Shown here one piece after another: positions 29,994-40,960 of a stretch of DNA of 64,000 nucleotides. Source of the DNA: Paenarthrobacter nitroguajacolicus JCM 14115. GTDB taxonomy: Bacteria > Actinomycetota > Actinomycetes > Actinomycetales > Micrococcaceae. The stretch is from positions 16,578 through 80,577 of the forward strand of contig BBFS01000010.1 of NCBI GenBank assembly GCA_001313365.1, in the 5' to 3' direction. Under the pieces are notes generated by a model. The model was not told the origin of the DNA, made no database searches, and saw only the letters and a list, made by a program, of their open reading frames with translations. Position 1 is the stretch's first letter; each line of letters starts with the position of its first letter. The translations under genes were made by a program, and so were the position numbers.

Positions 29994-30463
29994 AAAATCC
30001 AGTGCCGCAACAGGGTAAACCGAACGGCCGTGGCCACGAACCCGGACAATGTAGTGGTCCAGAGCTCCTCGGCCACCGTGGCTTCGGGCCGGAGGAGATG
30101 CAGCATGCCAAGGCTCCCCCCGGTGATGATCAGCGCAATGCCGATCACGATCACTCCACTCAGGTGATCCTGCGTGCGCTTCTTGCGGCCCGTGATCTTG
30201 AACGTCAGGCGGCGGTTCAGGGCCGTGTTCATCAGCGACGTCAGGATCAGTGCCACAGCGTTGGCCAGTTGGGGGGGATCAATCCACGGACGCAGCAAGG
30301 CATAGATGGCCAGGGAACTCGCCGTGCAGACGACACCAACCCCGGTGAAGCGGATCAACTGCCGGACCACCGGGTACTTCAGGACGCCGCGATGCCGCTT
30401 GCGTGGGAGCTTAGGGGGAGGGAGATGGGCGTAGCTCAGTGGCCCCCCCGCAGCTATCTCCAT
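29972..30463 (-). CDS. GtrA-like membrane protein
   Basis: After a basic N-terminus, VVRQLIRFTGVGVVCTASSL begins the four-helix GtrA domain; later NAVALILTSLMNTALNRRLT (the conserved N-T-x-x-N-R-x-x-T-F) and the end LSGFVATAVRFTLLRHWIF complete it. GtrA proteins move lipid-linked sugars across the membrane or assist cell-surface polysaccharide synthesis; no glycosyltransferase is nearby. It follows the FAH gene on the same strand by 27 bases. Confidence 0.8.
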   Translation of the reverse strand: MEIAAGGPLSYAHLPPPKLPRKRHRGVLKYPVVRQLIRFTGVGVVCTASSLAIYALLRPWIDPPQLANAVALILTSLMNTALNRRLTFKITGRKKRTQDHLSGVIVIGIALIITGGSLGMLHLLRPEATVAEELWTTTLSGFVATAVRFTLLRHWIFRRARHV

Positions 30464-30490
30464 GAAGTTAAGCCTGACACACTGTGCGGG

Positions 30491-31382
30491 CTACTCTTCC
30501 CAGGAAGCGCCGGTTACAGGGTTGTGGAGCTCTCCGATTCCTTCCACACGGCACACTACGGTGTCGCCAGGCTGGATTCGCGCGCACTCTGCGGGGGAAC
30601 CCTGAGAGCACGAGGTCGCCGGCTTGGAGGGTCATGAACGAAGTCAGATAAACCATGATCTCGTCCACTTTCCAGCCGAGATCAGCTGTACCGGCGGTCC
30701 TGAGGGCGTGGCCATTGTGGACAATGCCGATTTCAAGGTTCGAGTCATCCAGGTCCGTGACTATCCACGGGCCGACGGGCGTGAACGTGTCCTGGCTTTT
30801 GGCGCTGATCCAGAGTTCGTCGGACTTCTGGAGGTCTCGGGCGGAGACGTCGTTGCCGATGGTGTATCCAAGGATTGCCGACCTCGCCGTCTCCAAGGTC
30901 AAACCCCCCCGCGCGCACGGCCGACGACGACGGTCAGTTCAGCTTCCGGGTCCACATAACCCACGGTGGAGCTCAGTTGGATTGCTTCGCCGGGTCCGAT
31001 GACGCTGGATGCTGCTTTGTGGAAGGCCTGGGGGCGGCAGGTCCCGGCCAGGCTGCCCGGTGTTGTGGGCCATACCGAAGACGTTGACAGGTGCCGATGG
31101 TGCCAGGAAGTTAAACGAATCTTGGCTGACCACATCGCCAAGCTCCCAGCCCTCCCTGGCCGGACTGTTGGCGTTCGCCCTCGATCCCGGGAAAGGGGGG
31201 AGTCCACCACGGTCCACTGGGTTCCTGCGGGCGAATCGAAATCCGTGGCGTTGTTGGCTACGAAGAACTGCTCGTCCGGATACGGGCTCGTCGAAGGCAG
31301 GCCGCTCAAGGACTCACTGGTCGGGGACTGGGCAGGGACGGGCCGGACGCGGGCGATGCGACGGGGGAGGCAGCGAGGTCAT
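30491..31382 (-). CDS. Fumarylacetoacetate hydrolase family protein
   Basis: Read across frames the product starts MTSLPRRIARVRPVPAQSPT, then NVFGMAHNTGQPGRDLPPQA, AFHKAASSVIGPGEAIQL, DPEAELTVVVGR (the metal-binding E-x-E), LGYTIGNDVSARDLQKSD, GPWIVTDLDD and the MTLQAGDLVLSGSPAE end. This is the FAH C-domain, found in 2-keto-4-pentenoate hydratases, acylpyruvases and oxaloacetate decarboxylases; the substrate is not evident. Correcting a C5 to C4 near 31365 sets the N-terminus. Other frame changes are near 31195, 31050, 30905 and 30590. Confidence 0.85.
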
Positions 31383-31485
31383 GATGACATCCTACGTCCT
31401 CCCTGAGCTTCGCCCTGCGTTGCGAGGCCCGTTTTACACCCCCCCATGACACGCCCTTAGCGCCCAGAGCGGGCCTCTCAACGCG

Positions 31486-32087
31486 TCAGGAGAGTGGGGC
31501 CGATCCGAACGCAACGCTGAAGCGGTCACACCACAGGACCACAGACGTCAGACCGGCGACGTCGGTCTGCGGGGATGGCGTAGTTGTGGTTGCCGTGAGT
31601 GGCTTTGATGCTCCCAGGTCCACGTATCGCCCTGAACGGTACTTGAACCAGTCGCCACCGGCTTCCAGCTGCTCAACCAGACTTTGACGTCCGGACCGTC
31701 GCTGCTGGCCAGGTTCTCAAGTCGCACCAGATGGCTCCCGTCGGCGAGTTTCACCAGCTGGGCCGTGCCAGTGGTCTCATGCTCCTGGGATTGGAAAGCA
31801 CCCGAGCTAAGAACCAGCGGAGCTGCGGGGGGACGGGCGGGGGGTGGGAGCCGGTGCTGCGGGACCGGAGGACGCGGGCGGTGGTGAGCCTGGGACTGCG
31901 GGCCTGTCGGCAGGTTCCGAGCTCGCAGAAAACGGTGCAGCGGGCAGCGCTTCATTGAGGGTGCTGCTGGTGAAGAGGCGCCACGGCTGGAACAACGCGC
32001 TCCCGCCACCACCGCTGAAAGGATCACCAAACCTGCCACGGCCGCAAGGATCCTGTGGGCCCGGACCAGTCTCCGGAATCGGGTCAT
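31486..32087 (-). CDS. DM13-domain secreted or membrane-anchored protein
   Basis: The N-terminus MTRFRRLVRAHRILAAVAGL, with VILSAVVAGA after it, is a signal anchor. A Pro/Ala/Ser-rich stretch follows, then the DM13 core: LSSGAFQSQEHETTGTAQLV, LADGSHLVRLENLASSDGPD, VKVWLSSW, and the end NYAIP..TDVAGLTSVVLWC. DM13 domains occur in extracytoplasmic proteins and have been proposed to take part in redox reactions through a conserved Cys; a Cys is present near the C-terminus here. Several frame changes between 31560 and 31980. It is divergent from the ArsB-like transporter. Confidence 0.75.
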
Positions 32088-32220
32088 GCTCACAGTGTGT
32101 TCATGCTCCAAGGCTAGGCTTCGCAGGACCGGTGCGGGTGCTCCAAGGCTTACGGTTCGATGACGCGTTGTCCTCGTGGCGCGGAGGAAGGACACAGGGG
32201 CCGGGCTTAGAATCCGTTCC

Positions 32221-33423
32221 ATGCGTCTGGCAATCATTGGGCTGGTCCTCCTTGTGGCTGGTGGGATCACCGTGGCCACGGGTGTCCTGCCGTGGCAGGA
32301 AGTGGCGGTCCTGGTGGACCGGGTGGCACCCATCCTCGGCTTCGTGGTTGCCATGACGGTGGTGACAGAACTCGTCAGTGAGGCCGGCGCCTTCCAATGG
32401 ATAGCCCGCCATCTGCGCGGTTGGGGGGGCGCGGGCGCAGCATCCTTCTGTGGTTGCTTTTGGCGTTGTTTGCCACCTTGAGCACTGTCTTCCTGTCGCT
32501 GGATACGACGGCGGTTCTCCTCACCCCGGTGGTGGTCACCGTTGCCCGCCAAGCGGGCCTACCCGTCCTGCCCTTTGCTCTGACAACCGTGTGGCTCGCG
32601 AACACCGCCAGCTTGTTGCTTCCCATCTCCAATCTGACCAATCTCTTGGCGCAACACAACCTGGGCGGTATCAGTCCCGCACAGTTCGCCCAACTGATGT
32701 GGGCGCCGTCGGTTGCGGCCGTCCTGGTCCCTTTGGCGTTCATAGCATCGTTTTCAGGCGCGAACTGCGCAAGACCTATGCACGCGATTCCACCCGTCCA
32801 GCCCAAGGAATTTCGTCCAAAGCAACCACCGACAGGTCCTGCTGCTGGTCAGTGCCGTGGTCCTGTTGTTGCTGTTGCCGGCGCTGGTATCCGGAGTTGC
32901 CATCTGGATTCCTGCTGCAGCGGCCGCGGCCACCCTTGGGGTGGCGTTCGCAGTCCGTAGGCCCAAGGTGCTCAGGGTGACGTTGATTCCGTGGTCCCTG
33001 TTGCTGTTCACGTGCGGACTCTTCCTGGTGGTCGAGGCAGGTCAGTACCTTGGAGCGTCAGTGCTTCTTGGCCAAGTGGCGGGGCAAGGGGATGGGTTCC
33101 TTGAACTATTGAGACTGGCCATGACGGGAGCCCTGGGCTCCAATGTGGTCAACAACCTCCCCCCCGCCTACCTGCTGGCCGAACCACTGGCAGGAAACCC
33201 TGAGAGGATGGCTGCCCTTCTGGTGGGAGTCAACGCGGGGCCCTTGATCACGCCGTGGGCATCACTGGCCACCCTGTTATGGCACGACCGGTTGGTGCGC
33301 ATGAACGTGCTGGTCAAGTGGAGGGGGGGATACGCGCTCTTCGGCCTGATCGTGGCGCCCCTGACAATACTGGCCGCCGTTGCGGCGCTCGCGGTTTTTG
33401 GCCCGGGTGGGCTGTTCGGCTAG
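32221..33423 (+). CDS. ArsB/NhaD-type ion transporter (SLC13-like)
   Basis: About ten helices: MRLAIIGLVLLVAGGITVAT, APILGFVVAMTVVTELVSEA, LDTTAVLLTPVVVTVARQAG, ANTASLLLPISNLTNLL, and in the second half GALGSNVVNNLPPAYLLAEP, NAGPLITPWASLATLL. The paired L-D-T-T-A-V-L-L-T-P and N-N-L-P-A-Y blocks are typical of ArsB arsenite permeases and relatives. The extra Pro in NNLPPAY comes from a C7 run and is probably spurious. There is no ArsR, ArsC or ArsA nearby, so arsenite is only one possible substrate. Frames change near 32425-32440, 32765 and 32850. Confidence 0.82.
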
Positions 33424-34089
33424 CCAGGTAAAGTTCTCCCACAGGTACTTCTGCCGCCAATCGGTTGGCTGGTCCAGCCAGCGGGCACGCCCAAGCTTCG
33501 TTGTAGGCGCACGACGGGTTGTACGCAAAGTTGAAGTCCAGCACGAGCTCTTGCCCGGCGCCGGTTTCCCGCGTCCCATGGAACGAGCCTTTGACTGTGT
33601 CCAGCAGATATCTTCCCGCTCCGTAGCTTCCGCCCTCTTTGCCGGCAGTCGAGTCACGGAAGGCACGAAGATGCCGCCACCATAGCTGCGTAGCCGCCAG
33701 GCCGCCAAGGAGCCCAGCCCGGGTAGCTCAAGGGTGCCGATCCTAGTAAAAGGCACTACGCCGTCAGTCCCTGTTTCGACGTTCATCTCCTGGCCGGCTC
33801 CGTCGGGGGGGACAAGGCGGCGTACATTCGGAAGGAGGGATCGTAATCAGCGGTTCGCAGCCCGGAAAATGAGGCTTTCATTTCCGCGGTCAGCGCTGAA
33901 GCAGGATGGGTAGCGAACATCAGGTCCCGTTCCTGCCGCCAGAAGACATGCGCGTCGAACGGTTGGTGGCTGCGAGCTGACGCACCTTGTCGTAGAGAGC
34001 GAACGTCCGCAGGCGCCAGTCGGCAATATCAACCGCTGACATAGTGGGGGGGATGTCGTCCTCGAAATAGTCCTGCTGATCGGGAGCCA
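33420..34089 (-). CDS. DUF1684 family protein
   Basis: MAPDQQDYFEDDIPPTMSAV starts after a GGAG-poor leader. VDIADWRLRTFALYDKVRQL, FATHPASALTAEMKASFSGL and, in the C-terminal half, WRLRSYGGGIFVPFRD, SYGAGRYLLDTVKGSFHG and ELVLDFNFAYNPSCAYNEAW, ACPLAGPANRL are the DUF1684 signature, a family with unknown function. The end is uncertain: a stop at 33420 (reading ..TLPG) requires a small frame change near 33440, otherwise the frame overlaps the convergent ArsB-like gene for longer. Frame changes also near 33960, 33790 and 33640. Confidence 0.8.
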
Positions 34090-34143
34090 TACCCTCAGCC
34101 TAGTCCTGTGCGTGTCGCGGGATCGCCGCAGCTAGGCTGGCTC

Positions 34144-35006
34144 ATGAAGGGCATCCTGAACCTGCGCCGCATTCCGATGCGGGTCGCAGCCGTGGTACTG
34201 GCTGGTTCCGTACTCGCGGCCACAACATCCTGCTCCGCTGAGAACAAAGGCCCGCAAGTAACCTCGACGGCCAGCTCCCAGCCCAACACCTCGGAATCAG
34301 GGACCGGTACTGCGGAAAGCACGACGCCGGCAACGGCCTCCGCGGCAGGCTCGCCTTCCGAAGCCCCCCCAGCGAAGGCGGCAGCGCCTCGGCCAGCGCG
34401 GAACCCAGTCCGGCCGCAACGGCGGTGTCCTGGAAGACGTACACGGACTCCGCCAAAACCGTCAGCTTTGAGCTACCGCAGGAGTGGATAGCGCAGTCGG
34501 TGACGCCGGAGGCAGGCTCGCTGGCCCATGCCGTGAAGGTGGAGGTCAAGGATGCTGAAGGACGCTACATCGCCACCCTCCAGACAGGCCTGCCTTCGGC
34601 TGCGCCCGTTGCATGCCCCCCCGCCGGACAGGCGCGCCCGTACGTAGTAATCAGCAGCGTGCCCTTGGACGTCCCGCACTCGGATGGCCCGGACACCATT
34701 GATCCGCGCGTGGTTTTCCGTGTGGTCCAAGGCTACAAATTTTTCGGTTCCTACGGCATTACCAATATGGTGGCTGGTGTGGACGGGCAGTCCTGCGAAC
34801 TGAGGAACAGGGTGCTCGGCCCTGCCGGAAAGGGCGATATCTCCTTTGGCGACGTCCTGGCGATCCATGCCTTCGCCTCGGACGAGAAGGTGGCCCCCCC
34901 GGCCAAGGCTTTCGATACTCTGGACCTGGCCGCGAAGTACGCGGTCCACGGATCTGAATTCGCCAATGTCCAGCGGATGCTACTGTCTCTGAAGGTCAAT
35001 CTGTAG
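34144..35006 (+). CDS. Secreted lipoprotein of unknown function
   Basis: The N-terminus MKGILNLRRIPMRVAAVVLA then GSVLAATTSCS is a signal peptide with a likely, though not ideal, lipobox Cys. A Ser/Thr/Pro/Ala linker follows for about 65 residues. After a frame change near 34370 the folded part reads WKTYTDSAKTVSFELPQEWI, then AVKVEVKDAEGRYIATLQTG, PVACPPAGQARPYVVISSVP and GQSCELRNRVLG, ending MLLSLKVNL. It has an Asp/Glu beta-rich character and paired cysteines. I do not recognise a named domain. Confidence 0.7.
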
Positions 35007-35078
35007 CCCTGCGATTGGCTGATTCACACATACGGCGGCGATGGGGGGGATGCCCGCCGCAACCCACCCCGGAGATCA

Positions 35079-35892
35079 ATGGAACGCAATGTTGCTGCCT
35101 CGCTCGTTTTCAAGACTGCAGCCAACACCAAGGTGGCTATGGCCGTAGCGTGGCCAATAACCATGGCTACGACGCAGTGGAGGAAACCCTGTCCATCACC
35201 AAGGATGGTGCTGAGGTTCCCTTTGCCGAACTCAGCGATCACCATGGCGGCCGCTTCCACTACCTGGAGTTCACTGAGCCCGGTGAGGTGACGGTGGACT
35301 ACCGGGCAACGGTTCATGGCTATGGAGAGCCCGATACGTCCAGCCCGATGGAGCTCATCAGGTACGTCAGGCCCAGCCGGTACGCGGAGTCAGACAGGCT
35401 GCTGCCTACTTCCTATGCCGAGTTCGGCAGCCTGCAAGGTCCCGAACTGCTCCAAGCGGTACGCAACTGGGTGAACGGGGGGGAATTGCGCTACGTCAGC
35501 GGTTCGTCGCGGGGGGGAACTGACGGAGCCGTGGAAACCTTGCTTCACCGCAAAGGTGTGTGCCGGGACTTCGCCCACCTCGCCATCGCCCTGTTGAGGT
35601 CAAAGGACGTTCCTGCGCGCCTGGCGGCGGTGTACGCTCCAGGCTGAGTCCCATGGATTTCCATGCTGTTGCCGAGGCACACATCAACGGAGCCTGGCAC
35701 ATCATCGACCCCCACCGGACTGGCTCCCCGCGAATCCATGCTCCGCATCACTGCGGGACGCGATTCATCGGATACCGCGTTCCTGTCCACCGTGGGCGGC
35801 AGCCTGACCTTGAAAACACTCAAGGTCAGTGCGTCGGTAAACGGAGAGCTCCCGGTGGAGGACCCCCCCGGGAGCTCATCAGCTTGCGTTAG
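35079..35892 (+). CDS. Transglutaminase-like protein
   Basis: GGAG lies five bases before the ATG. The N-terminal beta domain (MERNVAASLVFKTAANTKVA, then LEFTEPGEVTVDYRATVHGY and YVRPSRYAESDRLLPTSYAE) is followed by the transglutaminase core: TLLHRKGVCRDFAHLAIALL with the catalytic Cys, ARLAAVYAPG, and MDFHAVAEAHINGAWHIIDP with the catalytic His and Asp. The family includes isopeptide-forming and proteolytic enzymes in actinobacteria. Frame changes near 35145, 35640-35650 and 35720. The stop codon overlaps the stop codon of the convergent MarR gene. Confidence 0.87.
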
Positions 35893-36350
35893 TGTCCCGC
35901 AACCGAAGCGCGGAGCTTCTCGGTCAGCCGCAAAAGCTCCCGCTGTTCCTCAGCTGTGAGCGCAGGCGCCACCAGGTGCGCGATGTCCCGGACATGTTCG
36001 CGGCCGATGGTTTTTTGAAGTTCACTGCCCGCTTCGGTGAGTGAGAGCAGGACTCCGCGGCCGTCGTCGGGCGCTGTTGTTCTTTCCACCAAGCCGCGCT
36101 TCTCCAAACGGTCCACCAAGCGGCTCAAGCTGGACTGGCTCAGCAGGACTTTGTCGTTGATCTCATTGAGCCGAAGTTGGCCCGAAGGGCATTTGGACAA
36201 CGTGAAGAGGACATCGTATTCCTTGACGGGCAGTGTCTTGAAGGCGGGTCCCGACTGCAGCTTCCGCATCACCGCCACCTGGGAGCGGAACAACGACTCC
36301 CAGGTTTCGGCGGCGAGGCGAACGGCGGAGGACGCCGAGGGGCTGGACAT
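35889..36350 (-). CDS. MarR family transcriptional regulator
   Basis: An intact frame from ATG 36350: MSSPSASSAVRLAAETWESL, then LPVKEYDVLFTLSKCPSGQL, LNEINDKVLLSQSSLSRLVD and RLEKRGLVERTTAPDDGRGV (the wing with D-x-R), and LLSLTEAGSELQKTIGREHV. This is a complete MarR fold. Its ATG overlaps the TGA of the luciferase-like oxidoreductase gene (TGATG), so the two form an operon and MarR may regulate it. Confidence 0.92.
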   Translation of the reverse strand: MSSPSASSAVRLAAETWESLFRSQVAVMRKLQSGPAFKTLPVKEYDVLFTLSKCPSGQLRLNEINDKVLLSQSSLSRLVDRLEKRGLVERTTAPDDGRGVLLSLTEAGSELQKTIGREHVRDIAHLVAPALTAEEQRELLRLTEKLRASVAGH

Positions 36351-37480
36351 CAGGCGTCCTGCCCCCCGCAGCACCAGCGGTAGCGGATTCGCTGACCGTG
36401 GCTTCCAGGGCGGCGGCGGCGCGTGACGCGTGCGTCGGTGCGTCAGGCACGTGCGCTGGCTTCATGGCGGCGTATTCCTTGCGGAGTACCGGCAGGACTT
36501 CTTCGCCGAAGAGGTCCAACTGTTCCAGCACGGTCTTCAGCGGCAGGCCGGCGTGGTCGATCAGGAACAGTTGCCGCTGGTAGTCACCGAAGGCCTCGCG
36601 GAATGTCAGCGTCTTCTCGATGACTTCCTGCGGGCTGCCCACTGTCAGCGGAGTCTGCGAGGTGAAGTCCTCCAGGGACGGTCCGTGCCCGTAGACCGGC
36701 GCGTTGTCGAAGTACGGGCGGAACTCCTTGACGGCGTCCTGCGAGTTCTTCCTCATGAAGAACTGACCACCAAGGCCAACAATTGCCTGGTCTGCCTTGC
36801 CGTGTCCGTAGTGCTCGTAGCGCTCCCGGTACAGGCCGATCAGCTGCTGGTAGTGCTCCTTGGGCCAGAAGATGTTGTTGGCGAAGAAACCGTCGCCGTA
36901 GTAAGCGGCAACTTCTGCGATCTGCGGCGTCCGGATGGAGCCGTGCCACACGAAGGGGGCCACGCCGTCGAGAGGCCGCGGTGTAGACGTGAAGTTCTGC
37001 AGGGGTGTGCGGAACTTTCCGGACCAGTTGACCGTGTCCTCATCCCACAATTTGCGGAGCAGGCTGTAGTTCTCGATGGCGAGTTCGATGCCGTCCTGGA
37101 TGTTCTTGCCGAACCAGGGGGGGTACACCGGCGCTGTGTTGCCACGGCCGAGGACCAGATCCACGCGGCCATCGGAGAGGTGCTGGAGCATGGCGAAGTC
37201 TTCGGCGATCTTGACCGGGTCATTGGTGGTGATCAGGGTGGTGGCCGTGGACAGCGTGATGCGCTCGGTCTGGGCTGCGATGTAAGCCAGGGTGGTGGTG
37301 GGCGAGGAGGAGAAGAAGGGCCGGTTGTGGTGCTCGCCAAGGGCGTAGACGTCCATGCCGATTTCTTCGACCTTCTTGGCAATGGCAACGGAGGCCTTGA
37401 TGCGTTCGTTTTCCGTGGGCGTGCGGCCCGTGGTGGGGGTCAGCGGTGATATCGCTGACGCTGAATACGCCGATCTGCAT
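36350..37480 (-). CDS. LLM class flavin-dependent oxidoreductase
   Basis: A GGAGAAAGG site precedes ATG (MQIGVFSVSDIT). ALGEHHNRPFFSSSPTTTLA, TTLITTNDPVKIAEDFAMLQ, GRVDLVLGRGNTAPVYPWFG-like and DGVAPFVWHGSIRTPQIAEV are typical of bacterial luciferase-like monooxygenases that use reduced flavin. The protein ends about ATVSESATAGAAGQDA once the G6 run near 36366 is shortened, so its stop TGA overlaps the next ATG. One further frame change near 37425-37435. Substrate unknown; it is the first gene of a two-gene operon with a MarR regulator. Confidence 0.88.
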
Positions 37481-37539
37481 GATGTGCCTTTCTCCCTGCC
37501 CGAGGTCCCGGGCTCTGTAAACAGTGTACCTCAAACTAG

Positions 37540-37561
37540 ATGCATTTGCATGTATCGATAC
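37540..37561. promoter_or_regulatory. Adjacent palindromes, candidate MarR operator
   Basis: ATGCA-TT-TGCAT (37540-37551) and the perfect 10-bp palindrome GTATCGATAC (37552-37561) lie back to back about 60-80 bp before the oxidoreductase start, in an AT-richer promoter region. Size and position suit a MarR dimer site, but binding is unproven. Confidence 0.55.
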
Positions 37562-37569
37562 CTGTAACA

Positions 37570-37602
37570 GGGCAGGGCCGGGAATTGTTCCCGGCCCTGC
37601 CC
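37570..37602 (-). terminator. Terminator of the RND transporter gene
   Basis: A 15-bp perfect inverted repeat, GGGCAGGGCCGGGAA and its complement, with loop TTG. It lies downstream of the RND gene on the minus strand and upstream of the oxidoreductase promoter. There is no T tract. Confidence 0.75.
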
Positions 37603-37631
37603 ATCGAAGGTTAGTGTGCTGGGGGAGCTTG

Positions 37632-40600
37632 CTATTCTCCGGGATTGTGCGCCGCGCGGCGGCCCGTAACGCGGGGGGATCATTCCAGTTGTCCAGTCTT
37701 GGAACTCGCCCGATCCGTTGCTGGAGGCACCGCTGCTGTCAGTGCCGCCGGGTCCGTCGTCACGTTTCGTCGTCGGCTTGTCCTGCAGGGCCTTCAGCAA
37801 CTCTTTCTTCTCCCGGCGGCCTCCACAAGTTTGTAAAGAACCGGGACCAGAACCAGCGTCAAGGCAGTGGATGAAACCAGTCCACCGATCACCACGATGG
37901 CCAGTGGTTGCGAGATGAACCCGCCGCCACCCGTGAGGCCCAGCGCCATGGGAGTCAGGGCGAAAACGGTGGCCAATGCGGTCATGAGGATGGGACGCAG
38001 GCGCTGCCGTGCACCGTGTGTGATGGCATCGGCAACGTTCATGCCCTGACTGCCGTCATGTGGTTTGCGGTATTGGTTGATGAGGTCGATCAACACGATG
38101 GCGTTGGTGACCACGATGCCCACCAGCATCAGCATGCCGATCAGTGACGGCAGGCCCAACGGAACGCCTGTCACCAACAGCAGACCCACTGCGCCTGTGG
38201 CAGCGAAGGGTACAGAGACCAACAGGATGAGCGGTTGCACGAGTGATTTGAACGCGGCCACCATAATCACGTAGACGATCGCGATGGCTGCCAGGAGGGC
38301 CAGGCCCAGCTGGCGGAAGGACTCGGCCTGCTGTGTGGTGGCACCGCCGATAGTCGCCGTGACCCCCCCGCGGCAGTTCCACAGCTGCCAGCCTTTCCTG
38401 CACGGCGGCGCTGACGCTGCCAAGGTTGGAGCCGGAAGGCGTCACAGTCACCCTCGCGGTCCTCTGCCCATTGCTGCTGGTGATGGATACGGGGGGGGTA
38501 TCAACCTGCTCGACGGCGGCAATCGTCTCCAGCGCGACGCCACCGCGGGCCGTTGGGAGCTGGAGCGCGCGTACTGCGGCAATGCTGGTGAAGCGCGTGC
38601 CCTCGCCGATTTGCACCGGGTAGTCGTTGGTTTCGATCCGGACGGTACCGGCCGGAATGGGGCTTACCGTGGATGCCAGGAAGGCACCTACCTGCTCTTC
38701 CGTCAGGCCTGCTGCGACAGCCTTTGCCCGGTCAACGCGAACCTGGACCACCGACTGCTTTGAAGCGAGGTTCGTGGCGACTTCCGAGCTGCCCGGGACG
38801 CCTTCCATGGCCTTCACCATGGCATCGCTTGCTGTCTGCAGGTCTGCGGAGTTCGCTGCCCTGATGGTGATGTCCACAGTAGAGGAAGTACCGAATCCAC
38901 CTTGCTGGGATCCCACAGTGACTTTTCCGGCGGCCCCCCCTCCAGCCTGGATCGGACCTCGTCCTGGAGTTTGCCTTGATTTATTTTCTCGTCGGTGACA
39001 ATGGTGAACGTTGAGTTGGAGGACCCGGTTGACGTCAGGGCAGCGAAACCCGTTTGGGCATTCCCTGAAGTGACCTGCACGTCCTTGATACCCTCAATGC
39101 CCTTGAGGGATTCCTCAATCTTGGACGCCTCATCGCTGGTGGCCTGCAGGCTGGTGCCGGGCGGAAGGACCTGGCGCACCGTCATGCTGTTCTCTCCGGA
39201 ACGGCCCAGCAGGTCGGTGGCCAGAAGTGGCGAGACGGCGATGGTCGCCACCAGCACCAGCGCTGCCGCAGACAGGGTGATGACAGGGTGCTTTTGCGTC
39301 TTCGCAAGAATGGGAAGGTAGCCGCGCTGTAGGCGACTCCGCTGTTCGGCTTCCTTGGCCTTCTCGGCAGCTTCCGTGGCAGATGCCTGTGCTTCAGGGC
39401 CTTTCCCGGGGGGAGGACAGGAACCAGTAGGCCAGGACCGGAACGATCGTCAGGGAAACCAAGAGTGACGACAACAGCGCGATGGTCACGGTCAGGGCGA
39501 AGGGACGGAACAGCTCACCGGCGAGGTCGCCCACGAAAGCGATGGGGGAGGAACACGGCCACAGTGGTCAGCGTGGAAGCCGTGATGGCCCCCCCGGCCA
39601 CCTCCCGGATGGACGTCAGGATGGCTGTCAGCTTGTGTTCGCCGTAGCTGAGGTGCCGCTTGATGTTCTCGATGACCACGATGGAATCGTCCACCACGCG
39701 CCCGATCGCAATGGTGAGGGCGCCCAAGGTAAGGATGTTCAGCGAATAACCTGTGGCGGAGATGCCGATGAAGGTGATCAGCAGGGACAACGGGATGGAA
39801 ACGGCCGTGACAAGGGTGGAGCGCACGGACATCAGGAAAACCAGGATGACGGCGACAGCGAAGCCCAGGCCAAGGAGCCCTTCCGTAGTGAGGTCCTTGA
39901 TGGACTTCTCAATGAAAGGTGCCTGGTCGAATACCGGTGTGAAGGTCGCGTTGTTGCCGAGCTCGTCTTCCATGGGGGCCGACGGCGTCCCGCACCGCAT
40001 GCGAAATCGCCACCGTATCGCCCTCGGGCTTTTTGGTGACTGACAGCGCCAGGGTGGGCTTGCCGTTGGTGCGGGTGATGGAAGTAGCGGCGTCGTCCTC
40101 GATGCTGACGTCGGCCACGGCTCCGATGGTTGCAGCACTTGGCACCGGCCAAAGGAAGTCCCTTGATGATGTCGAGGGAATCCACGGGGCTGCCGAGCTG
40201 GAGGGACAGGGTCTTGCCTTGATCCTCGATGGTGCCGACGGGAACCAGGGTGCCGTTGTTTTTCAACGCATTGCTGATGGACTGGACCGACGCCCCTGTA
40301 GTTGCGAGGTCCGCGGGGCGGGGCTGAATCAGGATGTGTTGGCTGGAACCACCGGTCACATCGGCGCCGCGGACGCCGTCGATCTTCTGCAACCGGGGGG
40401 GCACGCTGAGTCGCAGGAGGTCAGCGTTGAGCTCGCTCACGGGGGGTTTGTCCGAGGACACCGCCAAATAGACGATCGGGAAGTCGCTGATGTTGCCGGC
40501 GATGGACTGGGGGGGTTCGACGTCGGCCGGCAGCACCCGCTTGGCGTTGGAGATCGCCCGGTCAATCTGGTTGCGTGCCCGGTCCAGGTTGGAGCCGTAC

Positions 40601-40893
40601 GTGAACACCATGGTGATCTGCGAAACGCCGTTGCGGGACGTTGATGTGGTGGATTCCAGACCCTCGACACTGTTCAGGGCTGTTTCCAACGGCTGGCTCA
40701 ACTGCTTGTCCACAACCTCCGGGGGAGGCGCCGGGCATGGAGGTCACCACTGTGATCTGCGGGAACTCGATGGAAGGAATGAGTTCCTGCTTGAGCGACC
40801 CCCCCATGGTGATCACGCCGAACACCGCCGCAAAGACGGTGATCAGCGCGATCAGGCCCGGTTTCCCAGGGACAGTTTGGCCAAGCGGAACAT
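37632..40893 (-). CDS. RND family efflux permease (HAE1/AcrB-like)
   Basis: MFRLAKLSLGNRALIALITV is helix 1, then QELIPSIEFPQITVVTSMPG (the G-A-S-P-E motif follows), QPLETALNSVEGLESTTSTS, and NAKRVLPADVEPPQSI in the porter domain. LTAILTSIREVAGGAITAST and TLTTVAVFLPHRF come from helices 4-6. The second half ends GIVVTNAIVLIDLINQY, QRLRPILMTALATVFALTPM, LALVLVPVLYKLVEAAGRR-like and a hydrophilic tail to RRAAHNPGE. About 1,087 codons. Many frame changes, including 40725, 40410, 40140, 39970-39990, 39545, 39405, 38935, 38365 and 37678. No membrane-fusion or outer-membrane partner is adjacent, as usual in actinobacteria. Confidence 0.9.
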
Positions 40894-40960
40894 TGCATTG
40901 ACTCCTGCGGTCTACGTAACGATTCGACTGACGGGAACCGGCCGCAGCCCCGGGTGTGGC

